NCBI GenBank assembly: GCA_900550685.1
Contig: URTS01000099.1
Location: 1-6,697, forward strand
DNA length: 6,697 nucleotides
Direction of reading: 5' to 3'
Origin: an uncultured Oscillibacter sp.
GTDB taxonomy: Bacteria > Bacillota > Clostridia > Oscillospirales > Oscillospiraceae
Shown one piece after another: positions 1 through 5,758 of the stretch. Every line of letters starts with the position of its first letter. Position 1 is the stretch's first letter. The notes under the pieces were generated by a model. That model worked only from the letters and a program-made list of their open reading frames with translations. It was not told the origin of the DNA and did no database searches. The position numbers and the translations under genes were made by a program.

Positions 1-10
1 CCCTACGCCC

Positions 11-29
11 CTGCGCGCATAGCGCGCAG
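11..29. repeat. Perfect 8-bp hairpin beyond the U32 gene
   Basis: CTGCGCGC and GCGCGCAG form a perfect inverted repeat around a 3-nt loop (ATA). It lies about 17 nt past the stop codon of the U32 gene, where the minus-strand operon should end. No T-run follows on the minus strand (the next bases are GGGCGTAGGG), so it is not a canonical intrinsic terminator. It could stabilise the mRNA 3' end. Confidence 0.5.
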
Positions 30-37
30 AGATGGGT

Positions 38-55
38 GCAGGGCTTTAGCCCTGC
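38..55. repeat. Perfect 7-bp hairpin spanning the U32 stop codon
   Basis: GCAGGGC and GCCCTGC pair around the 4-nt loop TTTA. The loop contains the TAA stop codon (46-48) of the U32 gene on the minus strand. No T-run follows, so simple intrinsic termination is not supported. With the hairpin at 11-29 it makes a tandem pair at the operon end. Confidence 0.45.
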
Positions 56-1290
56 TGGTGGTTGCGGTTAGGACCGCGGAGGAGGTCTCCGGGGGCGATG
101 GGAAAGGGGAAGCGGAGCTTGAGAAGGGTGCCCGCTACGCTGGCCGTCTGGATTGACTCGCCCGTCTCGGCCAGAACCATGGAGCCGACCGTGAAGGGAT
201 GACTGCCTGTGGGGGTCAGGGCTTCCAGCTCGTCGCCCACGTAAAAACGGTTCTTTAGACGAATCAGAGCTGGTTCGTCCGGGACGGCGGCTTCCAGTAC
301 GTCGCCCACGTATTCCATGGTCTGGGAAAAGCCCTCCGCCCCGGCGGCGGGCTGGGGCGCGCCAAAGTAGAAGCCCGTGTTGCTCTTCCGGTGGCTGGCC
401 TTGTCCAGCTCCCGCATCAGGTCGGGGACGGCCCGGCGGAAGGCTTCCTCGCCCTCCAGCTCCAGTAGATCCAGCGCCCGGCGGTAGACCGATACCACCG
501 ACGCTACATAGTAGGCCGTCTTCATCCGGCCCTCGATTTTCAGGCTGATAACGCCCGCGTCCCGCAGCTCCGGCAGATAGGGCAGCATGCACAGATCATA
601 GGCCGAGTAGAGATAGGTTCCCCGCTCGTCCTCGCAGACGGGCAGGTACTCGCCCGGGCGCTTTTCCTCCACCAGATGATACTGCCAGCGGCAGGGCTGG
701 GCGCAGGCGCCCCGGTTGCCGCTGCGGCCCGCCAGCGCGTTGGACAACAGGCAGCGCCCGCTGTAGGCCACGCACATGGCCCCGTGGACAAAGGCTTCCA
801 GTTCCAGCTCGTCCGGCAGGGCGGCCCGCATGGCCCGGATGTCCTTCAGGGACAGCTCCCGGGACAGGACGATTCGTTCCGCCCCCACGGCCCGGTGCAG
901 ATGCAGCGCCGTGGGCGCGTTCATCACATTGGCCTGCGTGGAAATGTGGATTGGCAGCTCCGGCACCCGCTCATGCAGGGTCAGGCAGGCCCCCAGATCG
1001 CTGACGATGGCCGCGTCCGCGCCGCAGCGCAGAGCCGTCCTTCCCGCTTCCGCAAAGCCGTCCAATTCCTGATCCGCGGGCAGGATGTTCATGGTGACGT
1101 AGAATTTCGCGCCCTGCTGGTGGCATCGCTCCGCCGCTTCCGCCAGCGCCTGTTCGTCAAAATTGCCCGCAAAGGCCCGCAGGCCGTACTGCTTCATGCC
1201 GCCGTACACCGCGTCCGCCCCAAAGCGCAGGGCCGCCTTCAGCTGCTCCATGCCCCCGGCCGGGGCCAGCAGTTCCATTCTTCTGTTCAA
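46..1290 (-). CDS. U32 family protein, probable TrhP-type tRNA hydroxylation protein
   Basis: About 414 residues. The N-terminus (ELLAPAGGMEQLKAALRFGA) is the U32 opening motif. The U32 signature HGAMCVAYSGRCLLSN lies near residue 170. Four cysteines, C173, C180, C196 and C200 (CX6C, later CX3C), fit the iron-sulfur site of TrhP/RlhA-type proteins. KIEGRMK follows near 251, and a beta-rich U32 C-terminal domain spans about 321-406. Members once annotated as peptidases are known to make 5-hydroxyuridine in tRNA (TrhP) or 5-hydroxycytidine in 23S rRNA (RlhA). Which substrate applies here cannot be read from sequence, but the place after mltG matches Bacillus TrhP genes. I chose TTG at 1288-1290 because GGGGA lies 7 nt upstream; ATG at 1276-1278 is too far from it. 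The start is 1 nt past the mltG stop, so translational coupling is likely. The open frame continues to 1590, but that extension is antisense-like sequence inside mltG. Confidence 0.9.
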   Translation of the reverse strand: MNRRMELLAPAGGMEQLKAALRFGADAVYGGMKQYGLRAFAGNFDEQALAEAAERCHQQGAKFYVTMNILPADQELDGFAEAGRTALRCGADAAIVSDLGACLTLHERVPELPIHISTQANVMNAPTALHLHRAVGAERIVLSRELSLKDIRAMRAALPDELELEAFVHGAMCVAYSGRCLLSNALAGRSGNRGACAQPCRWQYHLVEEKRPGEYLPVCEDERGTYLYSAYDLCMLPYLPELRDAGVISLKIEGRMKTAYYVASVVSVYRRALDLLELEGEEAFRRAVPDLMRELDKASHRKSNTGFYFGAPQPAAGAEGFSQTMEYVGDVLEAAVPDEPALIRLKNRFYVGDELEALTPTGSHPFTVGSMVLAETGESIQTASVAGTLLKLRFPFPIAPGDLLRGPNRNHQQG

Positions 1291-1291
1291 A

Positions 1292-2494
1292 TCAAATTCC
1301 CCGTTCCTGATCGTAAGCCTGCCACAGGGGCGAGTAGATGGACACCGCCTGATTATGCTCCTCCAGCGTTTTGGAGAAATACAGCTCGCCGGTGTTGGGA
1401 TCCTTGCTGCAGAAGTAGAGGTACTTCTCCGCCACATAGCTCTCGTCCGGGTACAGGGCCGCGTAGATGGCCTCAGGGGACGGATTGCAGATGGGGCCCA
1501 GCGGCAGACCGCTGACAATGTAGGTGTTGTAGGGCGAATCCACCTGCAGATCGCTGGAACGCAGCGCCATGCGGCGCTGGCCGGTGACATAGTGAATAGT
1601 GGGGTCGCTCTGCAGCTTCATGCCGCTGTTCAGCCGGTTATGGAAGACGGCGGACACCTTGGCAAAGTCGGCCTTCTTGGCTTCTTTTTCGATCATGGAG
1701 GCCAGCGTCAGGGTCTGATCCATGGTCATGCCCAGCTCGGCGGCCCGCTCCTGCCACTCGTTGGAGAAAACATAGTCCGTCTGATCCAGCAGTTTTTTCA
1801 CGATGTCCTTGGGCGTGGCGTTGAGATAGACCTCATAGGTATTGGGGGCCAGATAGCCCTCCAGCAGATACTTGCGGCTGTTCACGTTCTGAGTCTTCAG
1901 TTCATCCTGAAGGAAGTAATAGTCCGTCACGCCCTCGCCGGTTTTGCACAGGCTCAGGAATTCCGCCGTATCCTGCAAAATGCCCTTTTCCTTCAGATAA
2001 TTGGCGATGTTCTCGATGGTGTAGCCCGGGATGATCGTAATATCCGTCACCGTGGGCCGTCCGTCGCCGGTGGTCAGAAGCTGGGCGATCTGGAACAGGT
2101 CCATGCTCCTTTTCACCTTGTAATCGCCCGCCTGAATCTTCTGGCCCATGCCGGCGAAGTCGCAGTAATACTTGAACACGGAGCTGTTCTTAATCAGTCC
2201 CGCGCTTTCCAGATTGCGGGATACCCGGCTCAGGCTATTGCCCGTCTCCACGGAGAAGGCGATCTCCGTATCGTCGGCGGGGTCCACCGGGCTCAGATAC
2301 TTGTCCTGCACATGGCTCCACACGGTGGACAGCACGCCGAACACGATCAGCAGCGCGCACAGGCCGATCAGGACGGGCCGGAGAATTTTCCACAGGCCGC
2401 TGAACCAGTACAGGCCGTATTTTCGGTCCTCCCGCAGGGATTCGTAGTCGTAATCCTGTTCTTCAGGGATTTGCGGATTCTTTCTGCGTTTCAA
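1292..2494 (-). CDS. mltG: Endolytic murein transglycosylase MltG (YceG-like)
   Basis: MltG cuts nascent peptidoglycan glycan strands at the outer face of the membrane and is thought to set strand length. The 400-residue protein has a charged cytoplasmic N-terminus, one membrane segment at about 36-59 (VLIGLCALLIVFGVL core), then a LysM-like region at about 76-145. The YceG catalytic domain follows: ASMIEKEA at 265-272 with presumed catalytic Glu269, QSDPT at 295-299, SPYNTY...GLPLGPICNP at 320-338, and EHNQAV at 379-384. All are family hallmarks, and the length is normal. The start is TTG at 2492-2494, preceded by AAGGAGG with a 7-nt spacer, as good a ribosome binding site as any in the window. 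It begins 16 nt after the YlbF-like gene and runs almost directly into the U32 gene, so the three form one operon. No frame damage is visible. Confidence 0.96.
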   Translation of the reverse strand: MKRRKNPQIPEEQDYDYESLREDRKYGLYWFSGLWKILRPVLIGLCALLIVFGVLSTVWSHVQDKYLSPVDPADDTEIAFSVETGNSLSRVSRNLESAGLIKNSSVFKYYCDFAGMGQKIQAGDYKVKRSMDLFQIAQLLTTGDGRPTVTDITIIPGYTIENIANYLKEKGILQDTAEFLSLCKTGEGVTDYYFLQDELKTQNVNSRKYLLEGYLAPNTYEVYLNATPKDIVKKLLDQTDYVFSNEWQERAAELGMTMDQTLTLASMIEKEAKKADFAKVSAVFHNRLNSGMKLQSDPTIHYVTGQRRMALRSSDLQVDSPYNTYIVSGLPLGPICNPSPEAIYAALYPDESYVAEKYLYFCSKDPNTGELYFSKTLEEHNQAVSIYSPLWQAYDQERGI

Positions 2495-2510
2495 TGGGGT
2501 TCCTCCTTGC

Positions 2511-2858
2511 TCAGCCGAGGGGAATATCCAGCCCGGCCTCCCGTGTGATTTTTTCCATCAGCTGGGCTACCAGCTGCTGCACCTTCATTTGGGCCAGCAG
2601 ATACTCGCTGGCCTCCTCGCTTTCGTACAAAAGGGCGCTGAGCTGCTCGAAGGCGCGGGTATCCTCTTCTCTGGGCTCGCTGCCGGAAAGGGCCGCCATC
2701 TGCAGGGCGCTCTGGGCCGCGGCAAACCGGCGCAGCAGCGCCGCCGTGCCCTCGTCGGCCATCACGCTTTCCCGAAGGGCCGCGTAGCGCTTCCAGCTTT
2801 CGGTTTCGTGCAGGGCACTGAGCAGCTCATCCGCCGCCCGGCGCAGGTTCTCGTCCAT
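2511..2858 (-). CDS. YlbF/YmcA family protein
   Basis: A 115-residue, mostly alpha-helical protein with an ALHETESWKRYAALRESVMAD-like N-terminal helix pair, a middle region rich in Ala/Leu/Gln, and a C-terminal EYLLAQMKVQQLVAQLMEKI helix. This layout is typical of the Com_YlbF (DUF964) family. In Bacillus subtilis, YlbF, YmcA and YaaT form a complex that modulates RNase Y and affects competence, biofilm formation and sporulation. Which paralogue this is cannot be decided here. The start is ATG at 2856-2858 with GGGGAGG 8 nt upstream. It is the first gene of the minus-strand operon, ahead of mltG, and its stop codon lies just before the mltG ribosome binding site. Placement next to a sporulation gene suits the family but does not prove a link. 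Confidence 0.82.
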   Translation of the reverse strand: MDENLRRAADELLSALHETESWKRYAALRESVMADEGTAALLRRFAAAQSALQMAALSGSEPREEDTRAFEQLSALLYESEEASEYLLAQMKVQQLVAQLMEKITREAGLDIPLG

Positions 2859-2902
2859 GGTACCGGCCTCCCCGTGCTTTTCTTCCAGAAAATCCCGCCC
2901 TT

Positions 2903-2931
2903 AGTATAACGCATCTTGAGGGAAATTTCAT
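2903..2931 (-). promoter_or_regulatory. Sigma-A-like promoter of the ylbF-mltG-U32 operon
   Basis: Read on the minus strand, ATGAAA (2926-2931) and TATACT (2903-2908) are separated by exactly 17 nt. The -10 box matches TATAAT at 5 of 6 positions and the -35 box matches TTGACA at 4 of 6. Transcription would start near 2896, about 37 nt before the YlbF-family ATG. It is the only good candidate in the divergent gap. Confidence 0.55.
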
Positions 2932-2955
2932 TCCCTATTTTCCCCTTCTGCCGGT

Positions 2956-2985
2956 AACATACCCGCAAACAGCCATGCATATCCT
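2956..2985 (+). promoter_or_regulatory. Candidate sigma-E promoter of spoIVA
   Basis: AACATA (2956-2961) and CATATCCT (2978-2985) are 16 nt apart. They resemble the mother-cell sigma-E consensus (about ATCATA, 14-16 nt, CATACAAT) at 5 of 6 and 5 of 8 positions. spoIVA is a known sigma-E gene in Bacillus and Clostridia. The predicted start near 2992 leaves a leader of only about 10 nt before the ribosome binding site at 3001-3007. The match is by eye and has not been scored. Confidence 0.5.
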
Positions 2986-3017
2986 TGCACCAGCCAGACG
3001 AAGGAGGAATGAACGCT

Positions 3018-4409
3018 TTGAGTGAGCAGAACTTTGATCTGTACCGCGATATTGCCAAACGGACCGACGGCGACGTATACATCGGCGTGGTCGGGCCGGT
3101 GCGCACGGGCAAAAGCACCCTGATCTCCCGAATGATGGAGGAACTGGTTCTGAGCCGCATGGCGGCGGGCCCCCGGCGGGAGCGGCTCACCGACGAGCTG
3201 CCCCAGAGCGGCAGCGGCAAGACCATCATGACCACCCAGCCCAAATTCGTGCCCAGCGAGGCGGTCAGCGTCACGCTGGACGATCAGTCTTCCGTCCGGG
3301 TGCGCATGGTGGACAGCGTGGGCTATCTGGTGGAGGGCGCGCTGGGCACCGAGGAGGACGGCGCGTCCCGGATGGTGCACACCCCATGGTTCGACTACGA
3401 CATTCCCTTTGAGCAGGCGGCGGAGATCGGCACCCGGAAGGTCATCACGGAGCACTCCACCATCGGCATCGTCATCACCACCGACGGCAGCATCTCCGAG
3501 ATCCCCCGGGAGGATTACCTGGAGCCGGAGGAGCGGGTGATCCGGGAATTGCAGGAGATTGGGAAGCCCTTTATCGTCCTGCTGAACTCCCAGGACCCCA
3601 AGTCCGACCGGGCCATAGCTATTGCCGGGGATATCGCCAGCCGGTACGAGGTAAAGTGTGTGCCGGTGAACTGCCTGCAATTGGAAGAGGAGGATGTGGG
3701 AGAAATTCTGAAAGCGGTGCTTTACGAATTTCCCATGCGGGAGCTGGATATTTTCCTGCCGCCCTGGGTGGATGCCCTGCCGGGGGACCATCCCATGAAA
3801 ACGGGGATTTACGATGCCATCCGCCAAAGCACGGCGGAGCTGCACCATATTCGGGAGATCGACGGCGCGGTAAAGCAGCTGGGAGAGAACGAGAATGTCA
3901 GTGAGGCCGTCATCACCGCCATTGATCTGGGCACCGGCGTGGCCGCCGCCCGGGTGAGCCTGCCCCGGGAGATGTTCTACCAGACCCTTTCGGAGCAGTC
4001 CGGCTTCCAGGTGGGGGACGACGGCGACCTGATGAGCCTGCTGACCAAGCTGGCGGGGGTCAAGGCGGAGTATGACAAGGTGGCCGGGGCCTTGAAGGAC
4101 GTCCGGGAGACGGGCTACGGCATCGTGGTCCCCAGCATCGACGAATTGAAGCTGGAAGAGCCGGAGATCATGAAGCAGGGGGGACGGTACGGCGTCCGCC
4201 TGAAGGCCAGTGCCCCCAGTATTCACATACAAGACAGCAAACAGAAGTTTCAAAATCACCAGTCGGCAGAATGGCAGAGTGTTTCTGGTGGATGCTGTAG
4301 TTGTGGTATGAGAGGGCGGAATCGCCCCAGAGAAAGAGGGACAATTGGGAGAGTGCTCTACCATATCCCGGTGCGGTCAGAATATTCAGATAGTGGGGCG
4401 GTTTCGTGA
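3018..4409 (+). CDS. spoIVA: Stage IV sporulation protein A, C-terminally truncated and fused to foreign sequence
   Basis: SpoIVA is the ATPase that polymerises on the forespore outer membrane and anchors the coat and cortex. Residues 1-404 match the family closely: YRDIAKRTDGDVYIGVVG at the start, Walker A GPVRTGKS at 26-33, ELPQSGSGKTIMTT at 60-73, a Walker-B-like MVDSVGY at 97-103, EIGTRKVITEHSTIGIVITT at 136-155, GKPFIVLLNS at 182-191, and ETGYGIVVPS then GVRLKASAPSIHI at 392-404. After ATA at 4227-4229 the similarity stops. The next 59 codons (QDSKQKFQ... to TGA at 4407-4409) match nothing I recognise and contain an odd GGCCSCGM stretch. The roughly 90 C-terminal residues, including the usual GLI-rich end, are absent from every frame nearby. 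That region is needed for assembly and coat recruitment in Bacillus, so this product is probably non-functional unless the gene is rejoined. Start: TTG 3018 sits 10 nt after AAGGAGG, whereas ATG 3009 is only 1 nt from it. Confidence 0.93.
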   Translation: MSEQNFDLYRDIAKRTDGDVYIGVVGPVRTGKSTLISRMMEELVLSRMAAGPRRERLTDELPQSGSGKTIMTTQPKFVPSEAVSVTLDDQSSVRVRMVDSVGYLVEGALGTEEDGASRMVHTPWFDYDIPFEQAAEIGTRKVITEHSTIGIVITTDGSISEIPREDYLEPEERVIRELQEIGKPFIVLLNSQDPKSDRAIAIAGDIASRYEVKCVPVNCLQLEEEDVGEILKAVLYEFPMRELDIFLPPWVDALPGDHPMKTGIYDAIRQSTAELHHIREIDGAVKQLGENENVSEAVITAIDLGTGVAAARVSLPREMFYQTLSEQSGFQVGDDGDLMSLLTKLAGVKAEYDKVAGALKDVRETGYGIVVPSIDELKLEEPEIMKQGGRYGVRLKASAPSIHIQDSKQKFQNHQSAEWQSVSGGCCSCGMRGRNRPRERGTIGRVLYHIPVRSEYSDSGAVS

Positions 4410-4426
4410 AAATATGGAGGGATCGG

Positions 4427-4546
4427 ATGGATACATTACAAGAAAACAGCGTTATGTTACATATCAACGAGTGTCTGTACCGAAAGGGAATCATTTCACA
4501 GTCTCTTTATGACCATGCGAAAAGCGTGATTGTAGAGAGAAAATAA
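4427..4546 (+). CDS. Small 39-residue protein, possibly serine-recombinase-associated
   Basis: The ORF begins at ATG 4427-4429 and ends at TAA 4544-4546. It has a clear ribosome binding site (GGAGGG, 4416-4421) with a 5-nt spacer. The product contains LHINECLYRKGIISQSLYDHAK, followed by a short basic tail. From memory, the pattern 'NE-LY-KG-IS--LY--AK' recurs in short ORFs next to large serine recombinases in Clostridial elements, where they resemble small SHOCT-like proteins. I cannot confirm that here, and no recombinase follows; the stop codon runs straight into a terminator. If the link is real, this is a marker of the element's recombination module. Otherwise it is an unassigned small protein. 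Confidence 0.6.
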   Translation: MDTLQENSVMLHINECLYRKGIISQSLYDHAKSVIVERK

Positions 4547-4575
4547 AGGGCCGCTTTGCGGCCCTTTATTTTTTT
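4541..4575. terminator. Strong bidirectional intrinsic terminator
   Basis: AAAGGGCCGC (4545-4554) and GCGGCCCTTT (4558-4567) form a perfect GC-rich stem with a TTT loop, extendable outward by A-T pairs. A run of seven T follows at 4569-4575 on the plus strand. On the minus strand the stem is followed by ATTTTCTCTC, so it can stop transcription from both sides. It ends the 39-residue ORF (plus), and its 3' arm contains the stop codon of the minus-strand primase-like fragment. Confidence 0.9.
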
Positions 4576-5051
4576 GATGGAGGAATGTCGAGAGTGGTTT
4601 TCATTTGTCCGGTAAGCTGGTACTTTTCAATATGTTTTAAGTACCGCATAAGACAATCCTCTTGCGGAGCTGATGGTGCAGCCTCTGATTGTGGGAAGAT
4701 TTCCGGCAGTTTCAACCCTATGTAACAATATGGGGATGGCCCTTTGCGCGAGCGGTGAGGGCGTTTGTAAATGAACTTAGACTTGGAAATTTCTCTGAAC
4801 TTTTTGTTGAACTGAATTTTGCTGAATTCAGTTTTTCGGCCATTCTGCGTGGCTGCAAGAAACTGGCAGTAGCTTTGATAAACTTCGTGTGTGTCACAAC
4901 AGCAGTCACTTTGCTTCTGGCAGAGTTGGAAGAAGGCGCGAATACACGCGGTTTCTGCTAATGGGGGAGGCGTCCGCTGCACATCAAAGGGGGCAGGATC
5001 AGAGATTTTCTGGTCTTTGAGTGTCTTTAGTTTCAGGCCATGATGAAGCAA
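4566..5051 (-). pseudogene. C-terminal fragment of a mobile-element primase/replication protein
   Basis: The 161-codon frame ends at TAA 4566-4568 and is open to 5051. Residues about 37-115 (IRAFFQLC, then VYQSYCQFLAATQNGRKTEF, then FNKKFREIS, then YCYIGLKLPE) resemble the winged-helix-like C-terminal domain of phage/plasmid primase-helicase proteins (D5/VirE-type), where the pattern is LYRAYKEWCEENG...FGRRLKE...YGIGL. The rest of such proteins (AEP primase, helicase ATPase) is missing. The only in-frame start (TTG 5049-5051) has no ribosome binding site, and the frame is closed by a stop near 5073. I therefore read it as the retained 3' end of a larger gene lost on its right side. It could also be a short stand-alone DNA-binding protein with an unusual start. 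The homology is from memory and moderate. Confidence 0.5.
4810..4833. repeat. Perfect 9-bp inverted repeat inside the primase-like fragment
   Basis: AACTGAATT and AATTCAGTT are separated by TTGCTG. On the plus strand the second arm runs into a short T-run (to 4836). The stem is AT-rich and lies in coding sequence of the minus-strand fragment, so it may be chance. Confidence 0.35.
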
Positions 5052-5284
5052 ATAAGAAAGTGATTGATGCGGTTAATAAAGGCATCAGTAAAAGCGAATT
5101 TATAAACAATGCAATTATTGGATGCAATACAACCAATATAGGCGAGTTAAGAACAGCGATGACTCATATATGCAATATTCAAACAGAACTTGAACTGATT
5201 ACCGATATGATTACCAAAAATGAGATTAGAAAGGAGCCTAATGGACTATGCCTTGCCTTAAAATCGTCCCTGAGTCCTATGTGA
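5021..5284 (+). CDS. MobC-like relaxosome accessory protein, probably 5'-truncated
   Basis: Up to 87 residues. The segment ANKKVIDAVNKGISKSEFINNAI has the ribbon-helix-helix layout with the conserved SEFI-x-x-AI helix that is usual in plasmid mobilisation proteins binding oriT. A helical region (ELRTAMTHICNIQTELELI) follows. It lies just before, and overlaps by 37 nt, the relaxase, as mobC-relaxase pairs commonly do. The GTG start at 5021 has no convincing ribosome binding site, and the usual beta-strand before the helices is hard to see. The N-terminus is probably missing or replaced at a junction near 5021-5050, where the opposite-strand primase-like fragment also loses its 5' part. The function is inferred from the fold-like pattern and the neighbour, not from strong similarity. 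Confidence 0.55.
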   Translation: MSLVSGHDEANKKVIDAVNKGISKSEFINNAIIGCNTTNIGELRTAMTHICNIQTELELITDMITKNEIRKEPNGLCLALKSSLSPM

Positions 5285-5706
5285 ACTCTGATGCTCTTGA
5301 TTGCCTGGTACACAAGTACATTTATCCAAAATCCCATACGATCGGGGGCCTCTCTGTTGATCCTGCTCATGCAGCGGAGCAGATGAAACTGGTGAAGCAG
5401 TTGTGGTACAAGGAAAATGGTAGCCAGCTCCTGCATTTCATCCTTGCATTCAGTCCTTGGGAATCCGAGCGGATCAAAAGTGCAGGTGAGTTGATGCCAT
5501 TGGCTTACGATGTTTGCAGCTGCTTTGCTGATGATTACCAGATTGTCTTTGGTATTCATTGCGGAAAAACTGGACTTTGGCACATCCATTTTGTTGTCAA
5601 TTCGGTCAGTTTTGCAACAGGAGAGCGACTTTTGCGGAAAAATTCTATATATTTAGCTTTGAAATACCATATTCAAAGCTGCCTGCCAGATTCCTATCTA
5701 TTATAA
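5248..5706 (+). CDS. Compact relaxase / mobilisation nuclease-domain protein
   Basis: A 152-residue protein resembling the short relaxase-domain proteins found in Clostridial mobile elements. Relaxases nick one strand at oriT and carry it during transfer. Visible hallmarks are VDPAHAAEQM at 37-46, LLHFILAFSP at 61-70, DYQIVFGIHCGK at 96-107, and the metal-binding His cluster H104, H112 and H114 in HIHFVVNSVSFATG (112-125). A nicking tyrosine is not obvious; Y11, Y24 and Y26 are candidates. Most relaxases are 300-500 residues, but a roughly 150-residue form ending near HIQSCLP seems to exist in this group, so this may be complete, not cut. The start is ATG 5248, with AAGGAG 11 nt upstream, slightly far. 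No transfer (T4SS) genes are visible, so it would be mobilised, not self-transmissible. Confidence 0.75.
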   Translation: MPCLKIVPESYVNSDALDCLVHKYIYPKSHTIGGLSVDPAHAAEQMKLVKQLWYKENGSQLLHFILAFSPWESERIKSAGELMPLAYDVCSCFADDYQIVFGIHCGKTGLWHIHFVVNSVSFATGERLLRKNSIYLALKYHIQSCLPDSYLL

Positions 5707-5758
5707 CTGAGTAGCATAGAATCTCTCTGTATAATTTATAAAACACCTCGTTTTTTGA

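Noticed and set aside
676..1515. 279-codon plus-strand ORF opposite the U32 gene
   Set aside because: Shadow of the U32/mltG coding region with biased Arg/Gln/Ala composition and no recognisable domain.
1291..1590. 100-codon upstream extension of the U32 frame
   Set aside because: It lies wholly inside mltG, is Arg/Ser/Pro-rich out-of-frame sequence, and the U32 family motif begins only at ELLAPAGG; TTG 1290 has the better ribosome binding site.
1163..2548. 461-codon plus-strand ORF
   Set aside because: Antisense shadow of mltG, whose family motifs are unmistakable; high GC and low stop-codon frequency explain its length.
2928..4364. 478-codon minus-strand ORF opposite spoIVA
   Set aside because: Antisense shadow rich in His/Pro/Gly/Leu with no family motifs; spoIVA on the other strand is certain.
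4168..4494. 108-codon minus-strand ORF across the spoIVA boundary
   Set aside because: It spans both spoIVA and foreign sequence and has no ribosome binding site or family motif.
4810..4836. Hairpin plus T-run as a plus-strand terminator
   Set aside because: AT-rich stem in coding sequence with only a short T-run and no plus-strand gene to terminate; kept as a repeat only.
4689..4961. 90-codon plus-strand ORF (MWEDFRQF...)
   Set aside because: Antisense to the primase-like fragment, which has the better family pattern; no good ribosome binding site.
4230..5020. Recombinase or transposase gene near the insertion edge
   Set aside because: No catalytic-domain motif in any frame; only the 39-residue ORF and the primase-like fragment are present.
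5179..5589. 136-codon minus-strand ORF
   Set aside because: Antisense to the relaxase, whose HIH motif and context are convincing.
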